Under the pieces are notes generated by a model, which was given only the letters and a program-made list of their open reading frames with translations, had not been told where the DNA came from and did not search any database. A stretch of 64,000 nucleotides of DNA from Macrotis lagotis (lineage: Eukaryota > Chordata > Mammalia > Peramelemorphia > Peramelidae), in assembly GCF_037893015.1 (NCBI RefSeq), contig NC_133666.1, positions 654,981,276 to 655,045,275 of the forward strand, written 5' to 3'. Of the stretch, positions 10,611-22,900 are shown piece by piece (the stretch's first letter is position 1; each line of letters begins with the position of its first letter). A program made the position numbers and the translations under genes.

Positions 10611-11990
10611 TTTATTTATTTGCTTGCTTGCTTATTTATTTATTCCAATTACATACAAAGATGGTTTTCAACATTCATTTTTTGTAAGACTGAGTTTCAC
10701 AGTTTTCTGCCTCTCTCCCTTCCCTTCCCCCCAAGTCAGTGAGGAATCTGTACAATCATATTTAACATATTTCCATATTAATCATGTTGTGAAAGAAGAA
10801 ACAGAACAAAGGGGGGGGGAAACTATGAGAAAGAAAAAATATAAAACAAATTTTAAAAGGTGAAAACAGTATGCTTTGGTTTGCATTCAGAATCCATAGT
10901 TCTTTCTCTGGATGTTGATGCTATTTTCCATCACTAGTCCTTTAGAATTGTCTTTGATTCCATCAATTGGGGAATGGCTGAGCAAGTTATGTTATGTGAA
11001 TATTATGGAGTACTATTGTACTGTAAGAAACCATGAGTGATCAAACTTTAGAAAATCTTGGAAAGACTTGCATGAACGGATGCTGAGTGAAGTGAGCAGA
11101 ACCAAGAGATCATTGTACACATTAACAATAGCATTGTGAGATGATCAACTGTGAAGGATGCACTCCTCTCAGCAATTCAATTGATTGAGTACAATACTGA
11201 GAGATCTGCCAATCAGAGAAAAAACAATGAAGTCTGAATGTAAAGCAAAGTATATTTATTCACATTTTAGAAGTTCCTTTATATATTTTTTCTTTCTCAT
11301 GTTTTTTTCCATCCCTAGTTCTAATTCATCTTTCATAAGATGGTTAATATCAAAGTATATAAAATACAATTGTACATGCACCACTTTTACCCGATTGCCA
11401 CCATGGGGGGAGGAGGGAAGGAAGGGTAGTAGAAAAATTGGGGAACTCATAAACTTGAAAATGGATGAACTGCCTTTGCATATAATTGGAAAAATAAAAT
11501 AAAATTTAAAATAAAAAAGAATTAGTTTTGATCATTGTACTGTTCAGGAGTGCTAACTATCATGGTTGATCATAACACAAATTTTGCTGCTAATGTGTAC
11601 AATGTTCTCCTGGTTCTGTTCACTTCACTCAGCATCAGTTCATGCAGGTCTTTCCAGGTCTGTCTGATCATGATTTCTTATAGAACAATACTACTTCATC
11701 ACATTTATATACTACGACTTGTTCAGTCATCCCCCCATAGATGAGCATCCCTTTAATTTCTAATTCGTTGCCATCCCAAAAAGAACTGCTATAAATATTT
11801 TTGTACATAAGGGTCCTTTCTCCCTTTTTATCTTTGGGATACAGACCTAGTAGTGGTATTGCTGAGTCAAAGGATAGGGAACAGTTTTATTGCCCTTTGG
11901 GCATAGTTCGAAATTGCTCTCCAGAATGATCAGTCCACCGATAAGTCCACCAGCAATGCACTATGCTTTAGTCTTATCATTGTGCCAAAG
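10611..11990 (-). mobile_element. L1 3' region, antisense, interrupted
   Basis: Runs from TCCAATTACATACAAAGATGG (complement of the L1 3' terminus) through TTTCTCTGGATGTTGATG, resumes after an inserted sense L1 at about 11520 and continues to about 11990, with landmarks CTCAGCATCAGTTCATGCAG and GTAGTGGTATTGCTGAGTCA. Confidence 0.75.
10957..11516 (+). mobile_element. L1 3' end, sense, 5' truncated, inserted in antisense L1
   Basis: Begins at CATCAATTGGGGAATGGCTG and ends in TAATTGGAAAAATAAAAT plus an A-rich tail. Flanks AGAATTGTCTTTGAT and AGAATTAGTTTTGAT look like a diverged target-site duplication. Confidence 0.75.
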
Positions 11991-13205
11991 TCTGTCACAG
12001 TGCTTCCAATTCAGGCTATAACAGTTATCTGAAACAACAGTAAAGAGGGACCAGCAGCAATTATATGTCCACTCCCTCTCCCCTCCACAGTTCTTTCTTT
12101 TCCCAGAATCTGAATCAATTGGCTGACCTGAAATCTTTCTCAAAGGCAAAGGAAAGAAAAGATCAAGGGGAAGAGCTTATCTGAACCTGCACAAACAAAG
12201 CCCCAAAATAAAGTCCCATTCTTCCAGGCACTTTTCTTGTATGTATTCAGACAGTCCGTCTTCCAATGTCTCATTAACTCAGTTTCTCTTTTTGAAACGT
12301 TTGAAATCCCTCAGGCTCTCACAGAGATGAAATGCATTTATCATCAAGGAAAGTCTAATTTATCAGCTGCTTTGCTTTTTAGCTCTTTAAAAGATAAATG
12401 AATAATTAAAGGCTCTTGCCATACACTTCATATGTCAATGTCAGGTTCATGATCTATTTTTTTCTAAGTTCCTCTAATTCCTCCCTCATTCAGACAATCT
12501 ATAATATACTCCCCTAATAATATCACTTTTGTTTTTTCCTCTTGATCTTTTAATCAAAGCTCTCCATCTATTTTGAAGTTCAGATTACTGGATGTCTTTA
12601 TATGTGTGTGTGTCCATTTACTTATATTTTTAAAAACATACAATACTACTCTATTGCTCTTTCTGTCTCTTTTGAATGGCATGCCCCTCTAGAACATATT
12701 TCAGTCACAAATTTTATCCTGCCAAGTCTCAGTGATTGCTAAGAGAGCAAACTGCCTCTTGTACAAAGATCTCAAGTTCATCTAGTTTATCACCCAGGTC
12801 CTTGGTACATTTCTATATAGAACACCTGAAACTGTGAGTTTGCTTAATTGTGAACTTAATGTTTGCTCTGTACCAGACATCTGGAATTAGAAAGAAAGAT
12901 AAAAGTAATTTCTCTCAAGTAGCTAGTCAACTGTTAACCTAGTTTTTACCCACTACTATCCATAGTTTCAAGCTTGGAAGATTGCTGTGAGCAGTTTTCT
13001 GTCTCTTTTCAGTTAAAAACTTTTTGATCAGGTTTATGAGACTTTAGAGGGGGGAAAAATGCTTTACTAGTCCGTATTGGGTCAATTCCATCTCTGAGCA
13101 ATAACCTATCATTACCATATTTTAAGCCTTGATTCAAAAATGAAATTCTATTCTCAAACAGGTTCATGCACATCTGTTTTCCTATTCAAAATCCTTAACT
13201 TTCAT
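11991..13205. other. No recognisable feature
   Basis: I see no gene or named repeat family in this 1.2 kb, apart from a short GT run near 12604. Confidence 0.45.
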
Positions 13206-13228
13206 TTTTTTCTATTATATTTGTTTTT

Positions 13229-13378
13229 GGGGGGGGGGGTGCAAGGCAATGAGGTTTCAGTGACTTGCCCAAGGTCAACACAGCTAGGTAATTATTAAAT
13301 GTCTGAGGCCCATTTTGAACTCAGGTCCTCCTGACTTCAGGGCTAGTGCTCTATCCACTTTGCCACCTAGTCACCCTT
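13229..13378 (-). repeat. WSINE1-type SINE, antisense
   Basis: Preceded by a long G run and flanked by TTTCTATTATATTTG on both sides (about 13207 and 13380), a clear target-site duplication. A second very short SINE 3' fragment (GGGGTGTTTGTAAGGCAATGG) follows at about 13402-13437. Confidence 0.85.
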
Positions 13379-14586
13379 ATTTCTATTATATTTGGGTTTT
13401 GGTTGGGGGGGGGGGTGTTTGTAAGGCAATGGAGTTATCTTACTTTCATTTTTAATGCATTTTAAAATTTTTATGATTTATTTTCAACATTCATTTTTTT
13501 AAAATTTAGTTCTGAATTTTCTCCTCTATCTCAGGATTGTTTTAATTTGCATTTCTCTAATCAATAGTGATTTAGGTGTTTTTTTCTATATGACTCTTTA
13601 TACTTTGATTTCTCCTTCTGAAAACTTCCTTATCATATTTTTGACTATTTATCAATTGGGGAATGACTTGAATTCTTATATATTTGACTCAGTTTTCTGT
13701 ATATTTGAGAAAGGAGATTTTATTAAAGCAACTTACTATAAAATCCTCCATTCCATCCCACTATCCCACCTGTTTCCTGCTTCTTTCTAATTTTGGCTAC
13801 ATCTTATTTATGTAAAACTTTTAAAAATTTAATGTAAACAAATATCCATTTTACATTTGTGATGCTTCCATTCCTTGTTTGATCATAAATTCTTCCCTTA
13901 GACATAGATCTGACAAGTAAAATTTTCCACACTCCCCTAATTTGCTATTATATTACCTTTTGGGTCTAAATCATATACCCATTTTGACCTTACCTTAGTA
14001 TTTGGTGTGAGATATTGGTTTATATATAATTTCTGCCAAGTTGCTTTCCAATTTTCCCAGTAATTTTCATGAAATACTGAATTCTTAACCCCAAATCTTG
14101 AATTTTGGGGTTTGCCAAATACTAGATTACTATGGTCACTTAATACTATTTAATATGTACCTACTCTATTCCACTGAATTACCATTCTATTTCTTAGCCA
14201 GTACTATATTGTTTTCATGATTAATACTTTGTGATATAGTTTGAAATCAGTACAGCTGTGATGTCTTCCTTCACATTTTTAATAAAGTTCCTTGATATTC
14301 TTGAACTTTTGTTCTTTCAGATGAATTTAAAAATTTTTCTAGCTCTGTAAAGTAATTTTTATTAGTTTTATTGGTATGGAATTGAATAAGTGAATTAATT
14401 CAGATAAAACTGTCATTTTTATTATATTGTCTCAGTCTACCCATAAATGATATTTTTCTAATTGTTCAGATCTGAATTTATTTGTGTGAAAAGTGTTTTG
14501 TAATTGTGTTCATATAGTTCCTGGGTTTATTTTTGGCAAGTAGATTCCCAAGTATTTTATATTATCTACAATTATTTTAGATTTTT

Positions 14587-14731
14587 CTTTTTTTTTCCAG
14601 GGCAATGGGGTTAAGTGGCTTGCCCAAGGCCACACGGCTAGGTAATTATTAAGTGTCTGAGCTCAGATTTGAACCCAGGTACTCCTGACTCCAAGGCCAG
14701 TGCTCTATTCACTGTGCCACCTAGCCGCCCT
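14587..14731 (-). repeat. WSINE1-type SINE, antisense, inside L1
   Basis: Complement of the SINE from AGGGCAATGGGGTTAAGTGG to CCACCTAGCCGCCC. It is flanked by TACAATTATTTTA and TACAAGTATTTTA. Confidence 0.88.
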
Positions 14732-15363
14732 ACAAGTATTTTAAAAGGAATTTCTCTTTCTATGTTTTCCTGTTGGAGTTTGTTGGTAACAGAGTTTATT
14801 TTATATCCAGCACCTTTGCTAAAGTTTTAGGTGCTTCAACTAGTTTTTGATTCTCTAAGTATACCATTATATCATCTAGAAAGTGTGATAGTTTTGTTTC
14901 CTCTTTGCCTATTATAATTCTTTAATTTCTTTTTCATGTGTTGTGAGCGGTGATAATGAACTTATATATTTCACCCCTGATTATATTGGGAAGCCTTTTA
15001 ACTAATTCCCATTACAGATAATCTATGCTGATGGTTTTAAATAAATACTCCTTATTATTTAAGGAAAGTGCCATTTGTTCCTGTACTGTCCAGTGATTTT
15101 AGTGGGAATGAGTGTTGTAATTTGTCAAAAACGTTTCATGCATCTGTTGAATAATTACGTAATTTTAGTTTTTGTTGATGATAGAGTCAGTTATGCTGAT
15201 AGTTTTCCTAATTTGAACCAGTTCTGCATTCCTGGTATAAATTTCACCTGGTCATAGGGCATGATCTTTATGATACAATATCCTTACTAATATTTTATTC
15301 AAACTTTTTGTATAAATATTAATTATATATTTGTATAAATATTAATTATAGTTTTCTTTATCT

Positions 15364-15530
15364 AAGGACAGTTAAGTGGCACCATGGATAGAGTGGTAGG
15401 CCTAGAGCAGGAAAAACCATCTTCCTGAGTTCAAATCTGGCCTCAAACACTTACTGTAACACTGGGCAAGTCATTTAGCCCTGTTTGCCTCAATTTCCTC
15501 ATGAAAAATGACCGAACGAACAACTTTCTT
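15364..15530 (+). repeat. tRNA-derived SINE with short RTE-like tail
   Basis: Head GGACAGTTAAGTGGCACCATG, B box GAGTTCAAATCTGGCC, CAATTTCCTCATG, and a short end ATGACCGAACGAACAAC resembling the end of RTE-tailed SINEs. The central tail is deleted. Confidence 0.65.
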
Positions 15531-16281
15531 TTTGCTTTTGTTCTTCCTAATTTAGGAATCAGTACCATGTTTGTGTCATAAAAGGAACTTGGTAGGAATC
15601 CTTCTCTGCCTATTTTTCTAAACAGTTCATAAAATAGTGGAATTAATTGTTCTTTAAATGCTTGGTAGAACTTACTTGTGAATCCCTCTAGTGTTGGGGG
15701 TTTTTTTTTAGGGAGTTGATTGATGGCTTATTCAATGTCTTTTCCCAAGAATTCTATTGCCTTTCCTGCTAATTTGGGCAATTTATATTTTTGTAAGTAT
15801 TCATCCATTTCACTTAGTTTGTCAGATTTATAGGCATATGATTGAACAAAATACACCTTAATAACGGCTTTAATTTTAAATGTTAATTTAATTGATTGGG
15901 TACTTACCTTTTTCAGTAAAACTGAAAACTGCTGGTTATTTCATTTTCTTTCTTTTTTTAATCAAATTAACCAATGGTTTATCTATTTTATTGGTTTTTC
16001 ATAAAATGAGATACTAGTTTTATTTATTAGTTCAATAGAGTTTTAACTTCAATTTTATTAATCTTGAATTTAATTTAAATTTGACTATAATATTTCCCAA
16101 GAGTTTTCATTTGGGGATCATTTCAGGATGTGAGTGATAGACTCTGAATTATATCTTGCCCTCTCATTATAGGATATCAGGGCAATTTTCTTTGAAAATT
16201 ATTTGAAATGTGAGGTCTGGGCTTTTCTTTTGTCATGGCTTTTTGGAAGTTCAATAATTCTTAAATTATCTCTCTCTTTTT

Positions 16282-16430
16282 TTTTAAAGTTTTTGCAAGG
16301 CAATGGTGTTAAGTGGTTTGCCCAAGACCACATAGCTAGGTAATTATTAAGCATCTGAGGCCAGGCTTGAACTCAGGTACTCCTGACACCAGGGCCGGTG
16401 CTCTATCCACTGTGCCAACTAGCCGCCCCT
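16282..16430 (-). repeat. WSINE1-type SINE, antisense, inside L1 ORF1 remnant
   Basis: Full-length complement, flanked by TTAAATTATCTCTC and TTAAATTATCACTC. Confidence 0.88.
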
Positions 16431-16651
16431 TAAATTATCACTCATCAAGATATTTTTCCGGATCTGTTGTTTTTGCAATAAAATATCTTACATTTTCTTC
16501 TATTTTTTCATTCTTTTGACTTTGTTTTATTGTTTCTTGCTGTCTTATGGAGTCATAGTTTCAGTTGTCCAACTCTCATTTTTAAGTAATTCTTTTTTTA
16601 ATTTGGCTTTTGTAACTCTATTTTCATTCGACCAATTCTGGTTTTTATTTT

Positions 16652-16786
16652 ATTTTTTTAGGCTTTTTTTTGCAAGGCAATGGGGTTAAGTGGCTTGCCC
16701 AAGGCCACACAGCTAGGGAATTAAGTGTCTGAGGCCAGATTTAAACCCAGGTAATCCTGACTCCAGGGCCGGTGCTCTGTCCACAG
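16652..16786 (-). repeat. WSINE1-type SINE, antisense, head shortened
   Basis: TTTTTTTTGCAAGGCAATGG through GGGCCGGTGCTCTGTCCACA. Flanks CAATTCTGGTTTTTA and CAATTCTGCTTTTTA form the target-site duplication, so the missing head is a 5' truncation at insertion. Confidence 0.85.
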
Positions 16787-17529
16787 CAATTCTGCTTTTT
16801 AAAGAGTACTTATCTTCAATTTTTTTTAGGAGTGCCTCTTTTACCAAGCCACTGACTCGCTATTAAAAATTTTCTTGCATCAGTCTCATTTCTTGTTCAA
16901 ATTTTTCCTCTACATCTTTTATTTGAGTTTTAAAATCCTTTTTTGATCTCTTCCAGGATTTCTCATTGGGTTTGTGACCAATTCATATTTTTCTTTTAGG
17001 CTTTGCTTGCTGCTACTTTGCCATCCATACTTTCTGAATTTGTATTTTGCTCTTCCCTGTCACCATAGTAGTTTTTAATGGTCAAATTCTCTTTTTTGTT
17101 TGTTTACTCATTTTCCTTAGCCTATTTCTTGGTTGTGAATGGGGACAGTTGCCCAAGCTTCAGGTTTTTTTGTGGTGCTGTTTTCAGAGCTAGTTCAGGG
17201 GGTCAGTAAGTTTTTCATTCTGCCAAGATGGTATGACCCAAGGAGAAGTGGGGTCACCTTTCTGTCCTGTGTTCTACTCTAACTAGGAAGGGACCTTACT
17301 CCCTGTAGTCAAAAGGGCTAGTGCTCTTCTCTGTCTTAAAATTGTGATAAGGACCTCTGCTCTCTTCTGAATGACCAGAAGCACAGTTCTCTGCCCTGTG
17401 ACCAGAATTTGTACTCTCCTGTGGCTTCAGGGAAGCTCTTCTTCAACCTGGAACTGTTACCCAGAAGTGAATATAGGTAATGCAGCAGGATCCTATACCG
17501 GGCACCTACAAAGAATCCCCTATAATCTC

Positions 17530-17645
17530 TCTCTTTTTTTGTTTCGTGTTTTGTTTTTGTTTTTGCTAGGCAGTGAAGTTAAGTAACTTGCCCAAGGTCA
17601 CACAGCTAGGTAATTATTAAGTATCAGAGGCCAGATTTGAATATA
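17530..17645 (-). repeat. WSINE1-type SINE, antisense, truncated
   Basis: TTTTTGCTAGGCAGTGAAGTT through GAGGCCAGATTTGAAT; the head half is missing. Confidence 0.75.
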
Positions 17646-17937
17646 CTCTCTTTCTGACCAATTGTTTGATCCCCCTTACTATATCTTGGCTAGGAGCTCC
17701 TAAACTGCTGCCACCACTGTTGCAACTCCCTCCAATGCTTTCTGTTGGTATTGCCACTTCATGGTATCACAGACCTCTTCTCCTTAAGTTGTCTTGGACT
17801 GGAAAAATGACTCACTTTGACTTTTGTTGACTCTGAAATTCCAGAATTCGATTTGAGGAGCTATTTTAAAGTTGTTTATAGGAAAATGTTGAGAGAGTTC
17901 ACCTGGGTGCTGCTTTTACTCCACCATCTTTGCTCCC

Positions 17938-18540
17938 AAAATTCTTTAGTTTCAATCACTTATAGGGAAGAAAACACTCCCCTAAAGCCAAAGGTCTACA
18001 GTCAGTTATTCACTCAAAATTTCATAATCCTTTGTACTACCTTCTAGGTTACTTCTGGGGTATCATTTATCTCTATAGGAATAATGAGAGATGGGTAGAA
18101 GTCTTCAGGTTTAACCAGTCTTGGAGAATGCTTTATTATTTCCCAGATATATATCCTGTGATGGTAGATTTCTCTGCTATTGGTTAGGTCAAAAAACATA
18201 TCACTTCATAATTCTTAGGAGGAAATCACCAGCTACCACTCCTCATTACTTCCTCCTCTAAACTAGAAGTTCTAAGTATTTCATGTCCAAGACTCCTCTG
18301 AAATCTGCAGTTTTGGGTACTTTCACTGAATTGTGTTTTAAATACATAAAAAAGTTTGTAAAGGAAACCTGTTGTACTGAAATAGGTTTATTTTGAGACA
18401 GAATCTGGAGTCCAATGCTTGTTTCTGGGTATAGCATTTTAGTAAAATCAGAAAATATCCAGAGGATGTTGACCAGCATAGTGAGAAGACTAGAGATAAT
18501 ATCATATAATAGTAGTAATGAAAAATACCAATGAATAATA
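17938..18540. other. No recognisable feature
   Basis: No family or gene seen. Two overlapping short open frames on the minus strand (18258-18544) have no recognisable domain. Confidence 0.45.
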
Positions 18541-18544
18541 ACAA

Positions 18545-18905
18545 TAGCTAGACTTTATATCACACTTTAAGATTTGCAAACTGGGGGCAGCTAGTGGATA
18601 GAGCACCGGCCCTGGAGTCAGGAGGACCCGAGTTCAAATCGAGTCTCAGACACTTAATAATCACCTAGCTGTGTGGCCTTGGGCAAGCCACTTAACCCCA
18701 TTGCCTTGCAAAAACCTAAAAAAAAAGATTTGCAAATTATCAGTATTACTTATTTTAACTTCACACTTCACAATAACTTGGAAGGTAGGTGTTATTAAAG
18801 CCCTCATTTTATAGATGAGGAAACTGAGGTAGATAGTGGTTAAATACCTTTCCCATGGTCACACAGCTAGCAAGTGTCTGAAGCTTCAGCATTTTATCCA
18901 CTATA
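18545..18905 (+). repeat. MIR-related repeat split by a SINE
   Basis: GCTAGACTTTATATCACACTTTAAG before the SINE and CATTTTATAGATGAGGAAACTG plus GTCACACAGCTAGCAAGTGT after it form one old element. A second partial 5' segment of the same family occurs at about 18958-19010 (GACATTTATACACCTC). Confidence 0.6.
18583..18726 (+). repeat. WSINE1-type SINE, sense
   Basis: Full-length copy with a small head deletion (GGGGGCAGCTAGTGGATAG), inserted in the MIR-related element. Target-site duplication AAGATTTGCAAACT / AAGATTTGCAAATT at 18569-18582 and 18725-18738. Confidence 0.9.
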
Positions 18906-19284
18906 CCACCAAGTAGTAATAATCATATTCCTGGTAGTGGTAAGAGTAGCAATAGTAGTGACAGCTGACATTTATACACCTCTTTAAGATTTTCAAAGTA
19001 CTAGCCATATAGATGATCTTGGAAACACAATCATCTAAAAGAACTGACAATGTTTAGCCTAGAGATTAAACTATTCAATCAATTAGCATTTATTACTCAC
19101 AATGACAAGTCATTGTACTAAGAACCATAAATTCAAAAAAAGGAAAAGACAGCCTTTACTCTCAAGGATCCCAGACAACATTAAAACAATGCCATATCAG
19201 CAATATTTAGTTAGAATAAATTGGAGATAATTTCAAAATGAAGGCATCAGAATTAAGGGGGATGAGAAACAGGCTCCCTATAGA

Positions 19285-19555
19285 TTATATATGTACAATT
19301 ATATTGAACATATTTCCATATTAGTCATGTTGTATCACAATTATGTTGAACATATTTCCATATTAGTCACGTTGTATCACTTAACTGTTTAGGGAGTATA
19401 GATTATATTTTGGCCACCAAGTGATTCTACTATCAGCATTCTGACATTCCATTGGCTTCATTAAGAAGTATTTTGTGCACATGGTTGGCTGCCCCAATGA
19501 TTTCACTATTTCCACTCATCACCAGAGGGCATTTGCCTACAAAATTCTTTGAATG
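19285..19555 (-). mobile_element. Chimeric L1-tail copy A, antisense
   Basis: L1 3' sequence (ACATATTTCCATATTAGTCA) runs directly into non-L1 sequence (TTAACTGTTTAGGGAGTATAG). The same junction and the same non-L1 sequence recur at 20405-20785. A 42-bp tandem duplication (19297-19338, 19339-19380) sits at the junction. Confidence 0.55.
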
Positions 19556-19755
19556 AAGCTAGGGAATTCAGGAGGCAGAGATGAGGAAGGGGAGGAGGGG
19601 CAGGGAATCCCAGGCATGGAGGACAGCCAGAGGAAATACCATGAATTTGAAAAAGGAAAGTCTTTTTCAAGTAGACCAAGGGGGCCAGTGTCATTGGAAC
19701 ACAGAATACATGGAGGAAAGGGTGGTAGTGTAAGATGTAAGAAGTAGGAAGAAGG

Positions 19756-19835
19756 ACAGCTAGGTGGTACAGTGTATAGAATACCTGCTCTGGAGTCAGG
19801 AGCACCTGCCTCAGGCACTTGAAATTCTATGGAAA
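19756..19835 (+). repeat. SINE head fragment, sense
   Basis: GGACAGCTAGGTGGTACAGTG through CTGGAGTCAGGAGCACCTG, then truncated after GCCTCAGGCACTTG. Confidence 0.7.
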
Positions 19836-20404
19836 TGTGCAATATTAGAGTGGGAGGGGCGGGGAGAGGCCATCTGTACAGTCCATGTTGGAGAGGAAGT
19901 GAGAAAGGAAGGAAAAGAGGAACCTTGGCATGTGGTTGACCATGAAACATCCCACAAGCTGGTACAGGAGAAGGCAGGAGCCAAGATCACAGGCTCATAT
20001 CAGATTTGAGTCAGTGGATCCAAGTCTTATCAAAAAAGTCTTTTCAAAAAATGTCATAAGTGACCTTTCTTTCTTATCCTTAGTGGGAACAGTTAAGAAG
20101 ATGATGGAAAGAAGGTATTAAATTTAGTGCAGAACACTTTTATTTAAGGATCTGTTTATCTAAGGAAGGTACTATGCTGATATACAAAGATGCAACCGAA
20201 ACATTAATTACCCTCAAGGAGTTGATGGATATTCTAGTAAAGGTAGATTTAGCATGTGCTCAGATACTAATATGAGGATGTGCTAGGTAGTTTGGGGTCT
20301 AATTAAAGACTTTGTGATTCTGTCAAAGTTATAATCAACCATACCAGGCACACTTCTCTGCTTTATACAACCTAAAGAAAAGATGACTGACACTTAACTA
20401 TTTT

Positions 20405-20785
20405 TTGTAATATTATTTTATTTTTTTCCAATTACATGTAAAGATAGTTTTCAACATTCATCTTTTTGTAAGCTTTTGAGTTCCACATTTTTCTACCTCC
20501 CTTCTTTCCTTCCCTCTTCTCCATGATTGTGAGTAATCCTTTATAGGTTATATATGTATGTATAACATACATATATAACATATTTCCATGTTAGTCATGT
20601 TTATCACTTAACTGTTCAGGGAGTATAGATTATATTTTGGACACCAAGTGGTTTTACTACTGTCATTCTGCCATTCCATTGGTTTCAGTAAGGAGTATTT
20701 TGTGCGCATAGTTGGCTGTCCCAATGACTTCACTATTTCCACTCCTCACCAGAGGACATTTACCTACAAAACTTTTGGAATACTT
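20405..20785 (-). mobile_element. Chimeric L1-tail copy B, antisense
   Basis: Complement of the L1 3' terminus (TTCCAATTACATGTAAAGAT) followed by TTAGTCATGTTTATCACTTA, then the same non-L1 segment as copy A (GGGAGTATAGATTATATTTT, ATGACTTCACTATTTCCACT, CTCACCAGAGGACATTTACC). Confidence 0.6.
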
Positions 20786-21890
20786 CCCTTCTTTGAAGTT
20801 TTTAAATTGCATGGGGTGAGGGATTGGGGTGGGGGGGGGGGGGTTGTTGCTAGACCTGATAGCAATCTGAAAGAAGGAAAATAAAATACCATTATAAAAA
20901 TGTTAAAATGATGAAAACTTTGTTTTGCCTCATCTTGACCTCTTATCCAAGATAGTATCTTCAATTCAGCAACTCATTATTTCTTATCATTTCATAGTTA
21001 AAGCACACAGTATCAACACACAATTTTTATTGTACAATGAAGATTAATAAGATCCTTGTTAAGGGCTATCTCTAAAAATGCTTAGCCAAATCATCAGTCA
21101 ATCCTACCTAGTCCAATAATCCTTCCAATCATTTTCTGAAGTAATTCCTCCTCCCAATCTACAGATGATCAGAAGGTTGGGGCAAGAGTTGGATTTTGGA
21201 CTTTCGGAAATTGGGGTTTTCCATCAACCCTCCAGAGAAATGTTATGGGAGGGAGATTAATCTTTCCTTCTTCTGACCAGTTGATATTTCTCTGAAAGCT
21301 TCATCCAGGTACCCCAGAACCTGACTCTGTCTCAGTTCTCCCTTTTTTCCTGCTAAAGATACCAGTAATGATTGCAATGCATAGAGATATCAGAGTGAAA
21401 CTAAGTGGTCAGTCATTTTCTGTGGCAGACACAGATCATAGAACATATATGTCTACTTAGGAGGTCCTTAAAAGTAGAGATTGTTTCCTTTATTTGTACC
21501 CCCAAAACCTTATCATGGTACCTCAGATATTAATAAATACTTATGGATTGATTTCTCTTCCTATACCCTAAAAGTCATGGAAGAAAACCTTATCAGAAAG
21601 GAAGAAAACCTTTTCAAGAACAAAGAAAATAGAAGCTTCAGGAAATATAAGCCCACACATACATTCCCTAGGGCCTCACTGATCTATTAACCCCAGTCAT
21701 GGCCTAATAAATGCTACAAAACCACCTGAATGCGGTGTACACATAGGATCAAGCCTGGTTCCAAAGAAGAGATGAGAAAATGGATCTCCTTTCTTTCTTG
21801 GCAGAAGTAGATAACTAGAATTGTAAATAACACATATACAAACCATGTATTGGTTAGTTTTCCTGAACTATTTTTTCTTTTGTTTGTTTG
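20786..21890. other. No recognisable feature
   Basis: Includes a G run at 20831-20843. No gene or named repeat. Confidence 0.45.
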
Positions 21891-21892
21891 TG

Positions 21893-22041
21893 TTTTTTTT
21901 AGACTTTTGCAAGGCAATGGGGTTGTGTCTTGCCCAAGGCCACACAGCTAAGCAATTATTAAGTGTCTGAAGCTGGATTTGAACTCAGGTACTCCTGACT
22001 CCAGGGCCGGTGCTCTATCCACTTTGCCACCTAGCTGCCCC
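21893..22041 (-). repeat. WSINE1-type SINE, antisense
   Basis: Full complement. TTTTCTTTTGTTT flanks both sides (about 21870 and 22042). Confidence 0.88.
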
Positions 22042-22120
22042 TTTTCTTTTGTTTTAAAAAAAATTCTTTGTTGTAAGAAGAGGCCCTTTGATCTGGGAAA
22101 GATGTTTTTGGACAGGAGGC

Positions 22121-22124
<4 letters not shown>

Positions 22125-22174
<50 letters not shown>
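22125..22174. repeat. (GA)n microsatellite
   Basis: 25 uninterrupted GA units. Confidence 0.97.
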
Positions 22175-22176
<2 letters not shown>

Positions 22177-22460
22177 AATTTTCAAAAAATATTTTAAAAC
22201 TTTTGTGCCAAGACAAAAAAGAAATATAAACAAAAGTCTCCACAATATCTGTGAGAAAAGAGTCCTAACTGGGGAAATAAAAGAGATGATGGTGTCTGAG
22301 ATAAATCTGAAGAGAAAATGAGACAGAAATGAGTAGAGATGCATGAATGGGGCAGTTTGCACAAATGGACAGAGGTGGGAAATCGAATGCAATGATAGAA
22401 GACATGGACAACCCTTTGAGAGCTCTGTTAATTCAACCAGGTTAAAAGATAAGGCCTGCA

Positions 22461-22608
22461 GGGTGGCTAGGTGGTGCAATGGATAGAGCACTGGCCCTGG
22501 AGTCAGGAGGACCTGAGTTCAAACACTCAGACACTTAGTAATTACCTAGCTGTGTGGCCTTGGGCAAGTCACTTAACCCCATTTGCCTTGCAAAAATCTA
22601 AAAACAAA
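22461..22608 (+). repeat. WSINE1-type SINE, sense
   Basis: Full length apart from a small deletion after the B box (GAGTTCAAACACTCAGACAC). ATAAGGCCT flanks both sides. Confidence 0.88.
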
Positions 22609-22649
22609 TAAGGCCTTGGTTCTGCCTTTAAACAGAGATATAGTTAGAA

Positions 22650-22847
22650 TTTTTTTTAATTTTCTTTTATAATTAACAAGTATTTATTTTCCCAATTTTG
22701 GGAGGGGGGGAATTCTAGTAACAAATATGCATCATCAAGCAAAAACAAATTTTCACATTAACGATCTGTCTCATTCTGCATCATAAGTCCATTAGCTTTC
22801 TGTTGAAAGAGAAATAGCAAAATGATCAATATGAAAATTTCACCTGT

Positions 22848-22900
<53 letters not shown>

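Larger units (their letters stand above)
13445..17937 (-). mobile_element. Decayed L1 with 5' end, antisense, hit by several SINEs
   Basis: The left side is L1 3' sequence joined directly to the ORF2 3' region (TTTGCATTTCTCTAATCAAT at about 13551). ORF2-like and then ORF1-like sequence follows: 16150-16265 parallels the ORF1 C-terminal half of the HAL1. The right end, read on the minus strand, is a 5' UTR start (GGGAGCAAAGATGGTGGAG). Reading frames are heavily broken, so the copy is old. Confidence 0.75.

Noticed and set aside
19506-19950. Overlapping open frames of 99 and 137 codons on the minus strand
   Set aside because: Proline/leucine-rich composition comes from a purine-rich plus strand, and the frames cross a SINE fragment. 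No domain seen.
21948-22491. Open frames of 70-145 codons around the GA microsatellite
   Set aside because: Made of repeat-encoded S/L or R/E runs joined to SINE sequence.
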